Assembly: GCA_950295325.1 (NCBI GenBank)
Contig: OX485807.1
Coordinates: forward strand, 17,079,001 to 17,143,000
Direction of reading: 5' to 3'
DNA from: Polytrichum commune
Taxonomy: Eukaryota; Streptophyta; Polytrichopsida; Polytrichales; Polytrichaceae
DNA length: 64,000 nt
Shown: positions 12,397 through 24,568 of the stretch, piece after piece
How the letters are laid out: the number at the start of each line of letters is the position of its first letter
How positions within the stretch are numbered: the first letter of the stretch is position 1
Program-made: the position numbers and the translations under genes
The notes under the pieces: model-generated
The model's input: only the letters and a program-made list of their open reading frames with translations
The model's database searches: none
What the model was told of the DNA's origin: nothing

Positions 12397-12545
12397 CTCC
12401 CAATTGTGTTCATCATTGAGTGTAGAGTTGTTATTAGTATTTGGTGATGTGCTCTTTGATCCTCACCGAACCCTATACCAATCAAATATAAAGATCCGAT
12501 TAAGAAAACAAGCCACTTAAGACCCATCTACCTTAAAGTGATTGT
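12397..12545 (+). repeat. D-family fragment
   Basis: CCCAATTGTGTTCATCATTGA, GGTGATGTGCTCTTTGATCC and CCAATCAAATATAAAGATCC follow the D order; the middle is shortened. Confidence 0.45.
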
Positions 12546-12921
12546 TAAAAAACACTTATTTCATGTCAACAATTCTAAAATCAACATTATCTTCTCTTTG
12601 TATATTTTTATTTTTATTTTTATTGGTATCAAATATGTTCTTACTTTTACAAACTAATACTCAATATACATTTGGCAATATGGGAACCCATAGTTGTAGC
12701 TAAGGTTTTAATAAGATTGTCACGTCTAACTATCTTTATCCTTAGCTGTCTAAGACATCTTAGAACATGAATCTCAATGTTCAAATTGTTGGATCTTTTA
12801 TAGAAAATTTAATTCTATTTTCTTTTTGTAGGCATGGTGTTGAGATCATTGTCTACTTTTGCCAAGAACTTGGTCATTAAAAATCCATGGATTATTATAC
12901 TATACATAATGTAGGTCTTAA

Positions 12922-13447
12922 GGGCCAATTTACACCATGAACCATGAAGTCGGACCATGGAAGATGGCCTGAAGATGAGAGGCCATCTTCCATGAAAGAT
13001 GGGTCCCTCACTAGGTGTAAACCAAATGTGGACCAAGAGGAATGACCATGCCCCAAAAAGTGAATGTGTTGAATTTTTGCCATATATGTCCAAATAGGGC
13101 AAATTTGAAAAAACCAAGTTTGACCAGTCTTTTGTCTTCTCTAGTCTTCATCTTCTCTTCCCCAAGAAAAAATAATTAAATATTCATTATAACAATATTT
13201 CTCTGCCATGCCCTTGCCTTTTTCTACCATAGCACCTCTTTGGCCTTTCCCATCACAAAACCCATTGGACCACGTCACTAGATAGCGTAGGCCTTCAAAC
13301 ATGTCTTTTGGAGACCTCAAACTCCATGGTCACTCTGACATTTTTTCCTTGGTGTAAACCAAAATAATCCCGGAACGAGATCAACAACCAATCACAAGCT
13401 TTACAAGGCCTTGAGACGACTTCATGGTCCATGGTATAAACAACCCC
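12922..13447 (+). mobile_element. H2 MITE copy 1 (PIF/Harbinger-like)
   Basis: The left end starts GGGCCAATTTACACCATGAA. The right end ends TTCATGGTCCATGGTATAAA followed by CAACCCC, giving inverted repeats of about 30 bp. The element is 526 bp, flanked on both sides by TAA, a perfect 3-bp target duplication. Inside are GGACCAAGAGGAATGACCAT and a CT-rich TTTTGTCTTCTCT stretch shared with the other H2 copies. It is non-coding. Confidence 0.85.
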
Positions 13448-16400
13448 TAAATCTCAAGTTGCATTTTGACCATTCGATCGCTTGAAGATCACATCATGCT
13501 TAGATATTTAAAGATATTAGTACCGTCATGGATCAGTAACCTCAATATCGCAATAAAAGTTGGAAGTATCAACAATTCAACGACCTCGGTAGGCTATAAA
13601 TGGCACATCAATATTGCACAAAACATGATGGAGTGCATCAACCTTGAATGGAGATCTAAACCTAAACACCATTTGAAACCACTCACTCGTTTACAACCCT
13701 CCTTATTAACTACATGCCCAACACATTATTTTACCTTGAAGCATAATGCCTTAATGAACGGTTGATATTGGATATGAAACTATACCGTAGAGGGCTCTCT
13801 ATTCCGACACAAAATAAATATCTTTTGCTCGAAATTTGTCGCGTAACTCCGAATCCGCACTAATCGAGATGATTAGTGTAGTAGACTAGGACTCATGGTT
13901 CATAACATAATTATATGCATAAAAAATGAGGGGGGGGGGGGGAGTTAGCACACCGATTATCCCAATTAGTGCATGTTACTATGCGGAGTTACGTAGTGCA
14001 ATAATATCTTACTCCAAGAGTTCAGTTTTACTAGCTCAATATATTGTTTGGACATTATAGAATACAAATGACTTTGCTTGGCAAAAAATTACATTTTTAA
14101 TAAATAGCTACATTAATTTAGGGTTTAAACAAACTTGCCATGTAAACATAAGTCAATTACAGGGATAGAGTATGTTTCCTTCATTACAATATTGCACAAA
14201 CGTTATAATACAATGCATAACATTATTAAGTAATGTGCGGTGGTTCATGTGGATCCTAAGAATATAACCATGAAATGCCACGTGTAGTGCAGATTCAGTT
14301 CGAGATTGCACTAGCTGCGGCACCCCATGGTTATATTCTCGCCGCCCGCATAAACAAACGCACACTACTTGATAATGTTGAGTTGTGAATTGCCATGCTA
14401 TATTACAATGATAGTAAAATTATATCAAAATGTATAAGAAAATTACAATGTTTATGTGTTGACATTACCAAATAAAGTGACCATGTGAAGATCGATATAA
14501 AAGTATGAGTTGTTATGAACAAAGCATTTTGTAGTATGGAAAGAGTTTTCTAATGACACTCCTTAAGAATAAGAGCCCAAGTTTTGTAATGGATGATTGA
14601 AATTCGGATGAAATCCAAGCCAATTAACAAAACAAGTTTGGTATATTTTGCTTCCTAACAAATATGTAATGAAATACTGTCATGGATGATTGAAATTTGG
14701 ATGACAAAACACATAATACATGACAATTATTGTCAAATTGTAAGTCCCTAATGCCCAATTTTTTTACAAGGATTGAAAAATGATGTTAAGTTTATATTAG
14801 AGTTGGTGACACTACATGGACAGTTACAATTAGTGTTTGACTCAAGACGAATAGAATTCTATTTGTCTTTATTGCAGCAAGAAACGTGGTCCTAAAACAC
14901 ACTTCTTATTTGACACATGCGATCATTAACGCATGTCTCAATTGACAATAATCATGTGAAATCTATGACAACTGTAAATTGGACTCAACTCTTGTTATTA
15001 AGGTTGTGTTCAAATGACCACCCATGTCAATTGGGAAGTGTGTTCTAGGATCATGTTTCAAATCAGTGTTTATATGGGCCTTATGTGATCACTTTTCTTA
15101 ACTAGATGCCTTTATTTGAGTGCTATATGCCAAGACTCGTAGTTAAGAACGAACACCAAAAACACATCTATTTGTAACGAAAAACATGTTGTGTTTGGTA
15201 CTAGCCATCACCGCACCGTTCCTCACCGTTGTTCAATGCTACATTCCCAAGTATTACTATTTAAGGTAAAAAACAGTTCCATGATGGTATAGGGGAGGAC
15301 ATGGCAATGCAGTGGGGGCTTTATTGGTCAACAATATGCATGCTTCCAAGGGAATCCTTGCTTATGGACATGCAATGGGCTTAAGAATGTGGGTAGTGGG
15401 CTTATGTTGCTCGCCTACCAAACTTTGGTGGGAGTAAAGACACATGTCGATGAAATCTAGTGCAATAGGGTTCATATGTGCTAACCAACCACTGTTATAC
15501 TTAGTGTTTAGTGGATGCATGGAAGTCTAGTGGCCCATGGTCGTGGCCCTCCACATTCTAGTAAGCAATCATGTTGTGGTTGGTTGGTTGGTTGAATGCT
15601 TTTGTTGTCTTCATGAGAACATATCCAACCCACCTATTAGTTAGAATCTAGTGGGTCAACGATGGATATGGAAACCCATCCTTAGTGGATCATGTAGCTT
15701 TGCTTTGCTTTAGGGGACATGCAATGGGTTCGGTTGAGCTTTGCAAGGGGCATGGGGTAATGGGCAATGGGCAATGAGGAAAAACCATTAATACGGGTCG
15801 TGACAACACGGGGTCAAACTAGTGAACAACATGCTTAAAATAAATCTCCTAATTAACAATCTAGGGTTATGATTGTCATCATGGTTAAAAGGGTCAATGT
15901 GATCACTTAGAGAAAAAGAAAATCTTCACTTTGACCTAGCAGTCACTTATGCCTTACCATATGAATGTACACATTCATGTCACAATCTTCTAATTGTAGA
16001 CATATCCGAGGTTGAAAATTTATGTGAATAATCCTAACTTTACAAGAGACACCATATGGTCAAATATACCAGAAGAAGTGCCAACTTTCTTTAATAAGTT
16101 CATGAATTGGACTATATGGTTTTAGACGATTTTGGAGTCAATTTGCCTTGCTTTGTAGGGGTTAATGCCAGAGGGAGATGTGATGATAGTGGCGGAGATT
16201 CCATTAAAGGCCATAAAAACATGTGCTTGTGACTTGACATTTAGTTTGAAAAAAAATGTTGCAAAAGGTATTGAATGGAGTTGGGTGGGAAAGCGGTTTG
16301 GTTTCCTAACACCTACCGAGGGGCAACTGATAAAAACTCACCCCCCCTGTAGATTGCTTGGTGACTCCCAATCGAACCTCACTACATTGTCAACGCTATT

Positions 16401-17226
16401 TCAGTGTCACCCACTATTTAGAGCCCTGCACTGCCACAACTTTTTGGCTATGGATGCAAATTTCTATTGAGTAAACCCGTTTGCGTTGTATAACGTCCAT
16501 ACAAACCATTCAATATTGGTTGGTCTAAAATAGAAAAAGCTACAATACAAAGTCATAACATCGCACAAGTCCATATACTAAGCGACACCAAATACCATAT
16601 ACAATACATACTAATTCGAGGTCTTTGATCCCCATTGAGACACTAGATACCACATACGGGTAACCTAATTCGAGGAGTTGGTCCGACTTTAAATAGGAAC
16701 AATACGACTCCACAATAGTAATCTTCGTTTTCACTCTCCCAATCCCCTTGTCACTTTTCCCTTTTCCGGTGGGGGTTATGAAGGCTCGAAATAACATAGA
16801 TTTTTTTGAAAAAAAAAAAACAAACCCGTAGACGGTAGGTTGGACTCTTGCGTCGATCGCTCATAGCTAGTACGAAATATATGATGGTGAAATATGTGTA
16901 TTAAATATGGGACCCAAACCACGGTGGAGTCAAAACCAAGAAAGGCATTTCGTCAGCAGCCCTATCCTGACACCTTGCTCCCTTATTCCCTCATCCCCAC
17001 ACCAATCAATGTGGCAGAGGATAGGGCCACTTTAATTTGGCCCAAATTAATAAACCTCGCCTCACAATGAAGCCCGTACTCGTACTACGCTATTAGAGTA
17101 ATATACTACTTAACAACACGAGGCTAAGTCACGGAGAGCCCCCCCCCCCCAAAGCCAATCAACACACACTAATTACGTTTGTAACGGGCCTCCGTGCTCA
17201 ACCGCTACACCGTTTTATGGTGTTTA
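13448..17226. other. No gene seen; scattered repeat remnants
   Basis: Contents: a G13 run (13930-13942), an F-like stretch around 13840-14060 (GTAACTCCGAATCCGCACTA, GCGGAGTTACGTAGTGCAAT), a reverse D fragment at 15060-15190, family G at 15430-15690, a reverse D stretch near 15880-16120, and a C12 run at 17139-17150. A 101-codon plus ORF at 16165-16470 has no recognised domain and is not called. Confidence 0.5.
15430..15690 (+). repeat. G repeat copy 1
   Basis: It shares with 36415-36795 the ordered blocks AATAGGGTTCATATGTGC, GGAAGTCTAGTGGC, GTGGCCCTCCACATTCTAG, ATGTTGTGGTTGG, CCAACCCACCTATTA and AGAATCTAGTG. Confidence 0.55.
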
Positions 17227-17715
17227 GGGCCACTTCACACACGAGACTGGGAGCCCGTGACCATTACGCTTCAAGCACTCTCGTTGGTGGAAAAGGCGGT
17301 GCTGGTCCAAGTTCGCTACTTCACGCTACGCTTGAGGGACCAACGGAGTATGTGAATGCAAGATGGATGTAAAGTCTACATGGATTCGTACATGGCATCG
17401 ATTGGATTGTGTTTCATGGTCACTTGGACCACCTCTTGGAGGTAGGCCTAACACAAAACTGGGAGGCCATGGCACTCCGAACGTTCACAACCATTGGTTT
17501 ATTCTAATTTATCATGTGTGAGGACCTGTATGACTAGAAATTCATTGAAATAGCGTTTGGTTGAGAGACCGGTCACATATGACTTCGCACTACACTCGAG
17601 GGTCCGTGACCACCCTACGTGATTTTGGAGGTGTCTTGGGATGGCCTTTGGACACTTTCTTTTGGGCTCTCACAATTTCATGGTCACGGCTCTTGGCTCG
17701 TGTGTGAAGTGGCCC
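17227..17715 (+). mobile_element. H1 MITE copy 2, with perfect TTA target duplication
   Basis: The ends are GGGCCACTTCACACACGAG and its inverse, 489 bp apart, flanked by TTA on both sides. It is highly similar to copy 1 throughout (for example GGACCAACGGAGTATGTGAA and CAAGATGGATGTAAAGTCTA), so these two copies are relatively young. It is inserted at the left border of E repeat copy 2. Confidence 0.9.
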
Positions 17716-18315
17716 TTAGTGTCACGTACACTATTTGCGAAGGCCTGAACTAGATACCTAGAGGTCTCAAAGTGTCATGTCTGCTAATTGCCAATATGAT
17801 ATTATTCATCGATATATTGTAAGGAACTTTTACAAGTGAAATGTTTTTAGATTGTGACATTTAGCGCAACACATGAGGATACTTGAGACGATAGTTTTGC
17901 ATTTTAGTATGCAAGGGGAAGATATCGTTGAGCATATTGATGGCAAGTGTCATGTCTTTATATATTAGTATGTAAGAGGAAGATATTCTTGAGCATACCA
18001 ATGCCAAATGTCATGTGTTTTTACTATGTTCTAGCATGCGAAAGAATTATATCTTGAACACACTAATACCAACTGTCATCTTTTAACACTTATAGTCAAC
18101 TCATAGACCATTGTGAAATATAGCCATACACTTCATAAGGCTATTGAACATATACCCATGCCAAAATATTAGGAAGCACACTTGAGCGTTGAGTGTTGTG
18201 AGGTGACAATAATGGTGAAGTTGTTGATCATTGGTGTAGACTTGCATACACCTCAAAATAGGAAGAGTGGCACTATTCTTCATGTGACACTAAATACCAT
18301 AAAAGTGTACATTGT
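17716..18315 (+). repeat. E repeat copy 2, about 600 bp
   Basis: The first 380 bp match copy 1 at 10593-10915. The last 220 bp match the inverted copy at 19505-19875: CACTTGAGCGTTGAGTGTTG, GAGGTGACAATAATGGTGAA, GTTGTTGATCA and CCTCAAAATAGG. The internal 65-bp unit (GGGGAAGATATCGTTGAGCA) is repeated about three times. Confidence 0.65.
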
Positions 18316-18700
18316 TAAGGTAAGTTAAGTGGGTGAGTAGCGAATCCAAATTACACAATACTACTCCACACTCAATATTGAACACAATTGGGAGGCCTAT
18401 GTATCAATTCAGGAATCAACAAACATGCACTCCCAATGATCATAACTAAATTGGGGGAGGTCCGACTTTCAAATTGGTTCTAGATGATGCTTCACCATAC
18501 ATTTGCTAATGCAACACAAATTGAGGAGGTACATTTGATTAACAAAAGACGGAGAGCAAGAAAACTAAACCAAATAAATCATGCATACCGTATTTGCACT
18601 TGCTCATGTGATGAGACAATTCTCAATTCTTCAGTTCAATGGTCAAAATTGTTTTTAAAGTTGAAAGTGCCCATAATAGGGCCGTATGCCTTAAGGATGG
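18316..18700 (-). repeat. D-family copy, reverse
   Basis: The right end contains GTTGAAAGTGCCCATAATAG and GGCCGTATGCCTTAAGG, the usual D left terminus in reverse. Weaker D-like sequence runs back to about 18316 (GTTAAGGTAAGTTAAGTGG). Confidence 0.45.
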
Positions 18701-19007
18701 ATTTAAATAAGGGTCGTGTCTTAGAAGTTTGGGGTCCAAATATCCCCTTAAATTGAGCTTACTCTTGGACTCAATATTTGGCCCGTGCTTGGAAATTTAT
18801 TCATAAAACTAGGAGGATTGTTTTATTGAGTGAGGACTTCCTAATTGTGGTAGGAAGTGATGCCACATTAGCACCACTTCATGTTTTTCATACCTTGGAC
18901 CCAAACCCTATTGTAAACTTCATGGGTCTAGAATCCCACACTTGAACGATATGATCACTTAATTTTGGAGTTTCTTTGGTTTTGGACCCTAGTGTAAATT
19001 CGCTTTA

Positions 19008-19478
19008 GGGTCACTTTACAATCTAATTTGAGGGCCCTAGAACCGTGATATTGTAGAGTGTTGTCTGGTAGTACAGTTTGATTGCTAAAAGCTAATCCCT
19101 TCATTAGATTGAACATGTTCTTGAGCAACGCATAAATGACTTGTGGCAATATCTAGCAACAGATAATTATTTTCTATGAAACTAAACAACACTTTACAAT
19201 ATAAAAATAACGTGATTGGTCGAGGAGCCAAGAGATGAGTCTGACGCAAAACTAGGGGCCATGGCAATCAATTGAATTGCTATTGGCTCCTAGAAATGTC
19301 TTGAATAAGAACACATGTTGCAATCTCTTAACATGGTCCACTTTCTCTTTACACTAAGTTTGTCATCCCATCAATTGCAAAATAGGATTCATGTTTCCCA
19401 CATTACAACTTTTCAGGTCATTTTCAAGGGCCCTTAGATTTCATGGTCACGGTCTTGGTCCGTGTGTAAAAGTGGCCC
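19008..19478 (+). mobile_element. H1 MITE copy 4, strongly diverged
   Basis: The left end GGGTCACTTTACA and right end GTGTAAAAGTGGCCC are decayed H1 ends, 471 bp apart, with TTA on the left and TCA on the right. GCAAAACTAGGGGCCATGGCA inside corresponds to ACAAAACTGGGAGGCCATGGC of copy 2, and TTTCATGGTCACGGTCTTGG to its right part. This is an old copy. Confidence 0.6.
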
Positions 19479-19504
19479 TCACACTTAAGAGAGTCCATAA
19501 ACCA

Positions 19505-19875
19505 CCCAAGGTGGCACTATACCATTTATGGTACGTAGTGCCACATGCATAAAAGTGCCAGTTACCCTATTTTGAGGCGTATGCTAGGTTGAACTTCTGA
19601 TCAACAACCTCATCATTAGTGCCACCTCACAACACTTGGTGCTCAAGTGAACTTACTAATATCTTGGCATCAAGAGTATCATGAGGAGTAGGCCTAACTC
19701 ACACATCGGTCTACAAGTTGACTGAAAACGTAACATAAATGACACTCGACATCAACACGCTCTAGAATATCTCCTTCTTGCATACCAAAACGTAAACACA
19801 CGACACTTGCCATCAACATACTCAAGAATATCTTCCCCTTCCATACGAGAACGCAAAATCATCATCTCCAGTCTC
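19505..19875 (-). repeat. E repeat copy 3, inverted
   Basis: It is the reverse complement of the 3' 370 bp of copy 2 (CCTATTTTGAGGCGTATGC, CACCTCACAACACTTGGTGC, CTCAAGAATATCTTCCCCTT). Its left edge holds a short hairpin, GGCACTATACCA with TGGTACGTAGTGCC, at about 19511-19541. Confidence 0.6.
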
Positions 19876-20029
19876 CAAACGTACTACATTCAAATACCAT
19901 AAGCTAAATTGATAAATTTTCACTTTGGAAAGTTACTTAGGTCGACGAAAAGAATACCATATTGGCGATTAGCAAGCGTGAAAGTTCGAGGCTTGTAGGC
20001 ATTGCATTGAGGCCCCTTTGCAAGTACAC

Positions 20030-20352
20030 AAAATATGATATCTAGTGTTTGATACACTAAATACGAACACATACACTAAATATCAATAACCCTATCAAAG
20101 TAAGTAACATAATACATAAACTCAAACACTAACCATCAACCATGGTAATATCTGCAAGTTACATGTTTGAATTCAGTGTTAGTAAGGATATGAAAAAGAA
20201 GGATATAATAAGGGAGGTGGCAGTAGGGAAGGTAGCGACACATTTATGTCTAACACTAATTGTCAAAGAATTGAAAATCAATGTTGATCATTGTAGGGTG
20301 GTAACAACACTAAACATAATCAAACACTAAATATCATATTTAGTGTAGTGTA
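20030..20352. repeat. Region rich in ACACTAAAT motifs, N-like
   Basis: ACACTAAATA-type motifs recur at 20040-20125 and 20290-20352, ending CACTAAATATCATATTTAGTGTAGTG, which resembles an N-family terminus. The internal part is unlike N copies. A short plus ORF at 20142-20330 is not recognised. Confidence 0.35.
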
Positions 20353-20399
20353 CGTGATGCTAAACACCACCGTGACCGGTGAAATGTACCTTTGGGAAA

Positions 20400-20460
20400 A
20401 AGTGTTGGTGTTGGTGTTGGTGGTGGTGTTGGTAGTATTGTTGTTGTTACTCTTGTTGTG
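20400..20460. repeat. GTT/GGT-rich microsatellite
   Basis: Imperfect GTGTTGGT and GTTGTT repeats, followed near 20553 by short ACT triplet repeats. Nothing indicates coding. Confidence 0.75.
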
Positions 20461-20705
20461 ACCGTGACCGTGGGAGCCCTGCTTCAACTACAGCCTCAAC
20501 CACTGTCGCACTGAGTGCCTGACACTCACTGTCTGTGGGTGGAGACGAGCATGAGTACTACTACTACTACAACTACATGGAGGTCTCTTTATTGGCATAG
20601 ATTGCATGAATATACTACTTTAATGCACTCAAGGATATGGGCCTACAAGGATATATTTGGGTCCTGCCCAAATACCTTACGGGCCAGGCCTCCACCCACA
20701 ACCCG

Positions 20706-22046
20706 GACACTATCCTCTCTCATTTATGAGCATTAGCGCCGGTTTACACCACGGACCATGAAGTCGGACCATGGATGCATGATGATGGCCTTTTTCCCAT
20801 GGTCCAACTTCTATGGTCCGACTTTCGTGGTCCGATTTCTTAAACACTCATTTTACAATGTTTTTGTGCCCTTGATCACTAGGTGTAAACTGAACGTGGA
20901 TCAAGAGGATTGACCATGCACCGGAAAGTGAATGTGTTGATTTTTATGGCGACACTATCCTCTCTCATTTATGAGCATTAGAGCCGGTTTACACCATGGA
21001 CGATGAAGTCGGACCATGGATGCATGATGATGGTCTTTTTCCCATGGTCCAACTTCTATGGTCCGACTTTCGTGGTCTGATTTCTCAAAAACTCAATTTA
21101 CAATGTTTTTGTGCCCTTGATCACTAGGTGTAAACTGAACGTGGATCAAGAGGAATGACCGTGCACCAAAAAGTGAATGTGTTGATTTTTATGGCGACAC
21201 TATCCTCTCTCATTTATGAGCATTAGAGCCGGTTTACACCATGGACCATGAAGTCGGACCATAGAAGATGATGGCCTTTTCCCATGGTCCGACTTCCATG
21301 GTCTGACTTTTATGGTCCAACTTTCATGGTTTGATTTCTCAAAAATTCAATTTACAATGTTTTTATGCCCCTCACTAGGTGTAAATTGAATGTGGACTAA
21401 GATGAATGACTATGCAACGGAAAGTGAATGTGTTGATTTTTATGGCGACACTATCCTCTCTCATTTATGAGCATTAGAGTTGGTTTACACCATGGACCAT
21501 GAAGTCGGACCATGGACGATGATGGCCTTTTCTCATGGTCCGATATCTCAAAAAAACCAATTTACAAATCCCTTGGGCCCCTCACTAGGTGTAAATCGAA
21601 TGTGGACCAAGAGGAATGACCATGCACTAGAAAAAGAATGTGTTGATTTTGATATATGTTCAAAAAGGGTAGTTTTGAATGAAAATTCATGTTTGACCAT
21701 TCTTTTGTCTTCTCTTGTCTTTGTCTTCTCTTGTCTTTGTCTTCTCTTCCCCAAAAAACAATTCCATTAAAAATTGATTATAACAACGTTTCTATATTAT
21801 GGGGCCTTTGCCTTTTTCGACCAAAGCACTTCTTTTGCCTCTCCCACCGCAAAACCCGTTGGACCATGTTAGTGGATAGTGTAGGCCTTAAAATATGTCT
21901 TTTGGGGACCTCGGGCTTCATGGTCACTATGACATTTTTTTTTTCCTTGGTGTAAATTGAAGTGGTCCTGGGGACAAGTTCAACAACCAATCACAAATTT
22001 TACAGGGCCTTGGGACAACTTCATGGTCCACGGTGTAAACGACCCC
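20706..22046 (+). mobile_element. H2 MITE copy 2 with a tandemly amplified 5' end
   Basis: A unit of 245-251 bp starting GACACTATCCTCTCTCATTT begins at 20706, 20951, 21196 and 21447. Each unit has about 30 bp of sequence that lies outside the element at its left border, then TTA, then the H2 terminus (GCCGGTTTACACCA) and about 200 bp of H2 interior. The fourth unit continues into the H2 body and the normal right end (GGTCCACGGTGTAAACGACCCC, ending 22046). Duplication therefore included the target-site flank. The element proper is about 20736-22046. Confidence 0.85.
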
Positions 22047-22572
22047 TTGGAGTTATTTACACTATGATGGGGGGAAATGGGCTTGGCATTTGTGGCACCT
22101 ATGTAAACTCATCACGGATGAAGAGGCTCTAGTTATAAGAAGCCCCCTTAACTTATATGACAAAGACATATTCGCTCACTTTGAATCCCTCTACATTGGT
22201 ATGTGCAATTAGATCATCTTCTCAAGAAGGTTGTTTCTTTACCCATGCAAATTACCTTGGGTTGAAATTAGATCACAAAAACTGCAATGCATGTTTATCC
22301 AATCGGTATGGAAACCATAGTACAAAAACATTCCATGTATTGTGTAATCATGCTAACAAATATATAAAAAAATACCATGGGATATCGATAAATTGGGACA
22401 ACTACTTGCACATATCGATGTAGATTTATTTTGAAGTTTGTGATGTAGTTTTTGGTGTCATAATATCAAAAAAAAAGAAAATCATAGTCAAGGTATAGAA
22501 CACATTTTCACTTTCCCAATGGATGAGTTTACATAGACACCCATGAACCCCTCGTTGGGGAAGCAGGCAAGG

Positions 22573-23336
22573 TACTACACTAAATAGTGTATTCAGTGGT
22601 GCAACCGATTGCGTATGTCTTTGTTCAATTCTAATTGTAAACCGCCCGTGCAGTGTCATCAACACTACACTAAATAGGTAGATTAGTGTTGGAAATACTA
22701 ATAGTCGACGAAAACGCTAAATGTAAATTGTCTCTATAGTGTTAGAACACTAAATGTCAACTCTAACACTATTTGTACCAAGTAGTAACTTTAAATATTT
22801 ACATGAGCGCATTTAGTGTTAGATGATATTTTGTAAATCTTGGAATGAAGAATTGAAGGAAGAAGAATATGAGAACCTCGTAAAAGGTATAATTTGTTGA
22901 AACCCTATTCAAACACTAATTGTAATATCAGTTGAAAATTAGTGTTTTAGGTAACTATTGCATCTAACACTAATCTTCATCTAACACTAATCTACCTATT
23001 TAGTGTAGTTGCCAACCTAGCATTCTTTGTCGTTCCTTGTAAAAGTTACGGACACTAAAGATTCTACAATGTTGCAATTACTGTCACTTACCGAGAGATT
23101 TTTTATCCGAATCTCAATCGTCCATGACAACATCCCCATTACATAAATGTTAGGATATGCAAAATATACCCAACTTTGTTTCAATACTTGACGTTTGAAT
23201 CGAATCAACTAAAAGTGAGTGGAGAGGACGGAGAGTACTTGTGAACTTATTCATTCGAAGTGGCCATTAGAAAAAGGGAGCCAGTGACATAAAATGCCTT
23301 ATGACACTAGATACAATATACTTAATTAGTGTAGTA
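22573..23336 (+). mobile_element. N-family element, interrupted by another element
   Basis: The left end CTACACTAAATAGTGTATTC and right end TTAATTAGTGTAGTAC resemble the N ends at 38738 and 39640. The interior shares CTAATTGTAAACCGC, CATTCTTTGTCGTTCCTT, ACAATGTTGCAATTACTGTC and ATCCGAATCTCAATCGTCCA with the N copies at 38.7 and 32.0 kb. Positions 22663-23010 have no N counterpart and are a separate insertion. Confidence 0.65.
22663..23010. mobile_element. CACTA-like MITE nested in the N element
   Basis: The left end CACTACACTAAATAGGTAGA and the right end TCTACCTATTTAGTGTAGTT are inverted copies over about 30 bp, continuing through TTAGTGTT. Starting CACTA is a feature of the CACTA superfamily, but no clear 3-bp target duplication was found. 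The element is about 348 bp, with repeated AACACTAATTGT-type motifs inside. Confidence 0.6.
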
Positions 23337-23470
23337 CATATATGCCACCTAACACTACTGCTGGGTATAAATTGCTGCCTTTATTTCCGAACCCTTTTGT
23401 CCCCGTGTATTTTGACCATTTCGCGGGGGCAGGAATCGCTCCTTTGTTATATACCCAGTTCAAACTCTCA

Positions 23471-23959
23471 AGGGCCGGTTTACACCATGGACCATGAAAG
23501 AAGATGGCTTTTTTCAATAGTCCAACTTCCATGGTCTGATTTTGTAAAAGAATCAATTTACAAAGCTTCCGGGTCCCTCACCAGGTGTAAACCGAATGTG
23601 GACCAAGAGGAATGACCATGCACCAAAAATTGAATGTGCTGATTTTTTTAATAAATGTCCAAAAAAGGACAAATTCATTATATTTTGTTATTTTATTATA
23701 ACATCATTTCCGTACCATAGGTTCCTGCCTTTTTCTATCATAGCACCTCTTTTGCCACTCCCACCGCAACACCGTTTGGACCATGTCAGTGAATAATGTA
23801 GGCCTTAAAACATGTCTTTTGGGGACCTCGAACTCCATGGTCACTCTGACGTTTGGCTCCTTGGTGTAAACCGAAGTGGTATGGGGACGAGTTCAACAAC
23901 CAGCCACAAATTTAACAAGGCCTTGGGATGACTTCATGGTCCATGGTGTAAACAACCCC
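23471..23959 (+). mobile_element. H2 MITE copy 3
   Basis: The left end AGGGCCGGTTTACACCATGG and right end CATGGTCCATGGTGTAAAC plus AACCCC form the H2 inverted repeat; length is about 489 bp. TCAAG occurs at both borders, partly overlapping the ends, so the exact target duplication is ambiguous. The interior is collinear with copy 1 (GGACCAAGAGGAATGACCAT, CATGTCTTTTGGGGACCTC). Confidence 0.8.
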
Positions 23960-24167
23960 TCAAGAGCTTGGGCCACGTAGTTCTATTTTACTATAAACCC
24001 CACTGGATGTACCAGTCTTGTCCCCTGCCCCTTTAGGACCCATTTCTCTATTGTTTAGTTTTTTTAGTTTTTTTTAGTTTTTAGTTTCTTTTTTCTTTTT
24101 TCTTTTCTTCCGGAAATCAAACACCCCCAGAGCCACACTGATCAATAAATGGGATAATTGACTGCCA

Positions 24168-24345
24168 AGTAGTTACAGATGAACCAGTTGAGTCTGAGAA
24201 ATAACCGGCTCAAGCAGGAAAATTACTGGCCATTTTAGAGGAATCTACATAATACATACCTCGAGTTTCAAATACAATAAAGAAAGACCGAAAGATCACA
24301 ACATGTAACCGATTATGCCCAAAACATCCCTAGACACTACATTGA
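24168..24345 (+). repeat. A-family copy
   Basis: It contains TTACAGATGAACCAGTTGAG, CCATTTTAGAGGAATCTACA, CGAAAGATCACAACATGTAA and CCGATTATGCCCAAAACATC. It is preceded by a pyrimidine-rich TTTTTAG/TTTTTTC stretch at about 24057-24110. Confidence 0.65.
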
Positions 24346-24568
24346 TTATCCCATTTAGTGCATGTTATTATTCATTGTTGTTGTTGTTGTATGAGGGCAC
24401 TTAAATCATATGTGTAGTGTACGTTGGTGTGCAAAATAATATTTATTCTCCAGTATAGTTCATTAAACATTTAGGCTTTGTCAATAAAAAAACAGGGGTA
24501 AAATAACATTGAGTTATAGTTGAGTAATGTTATGTCATCATCATCATCCGGCTCCCGTGAACATGGAA

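Noticed and set aside
16165-16470. 101-codon plus ORF
   Set aside because: No recognisable motif, ordinary length for random ORFs in this window, no splice or promoter context.
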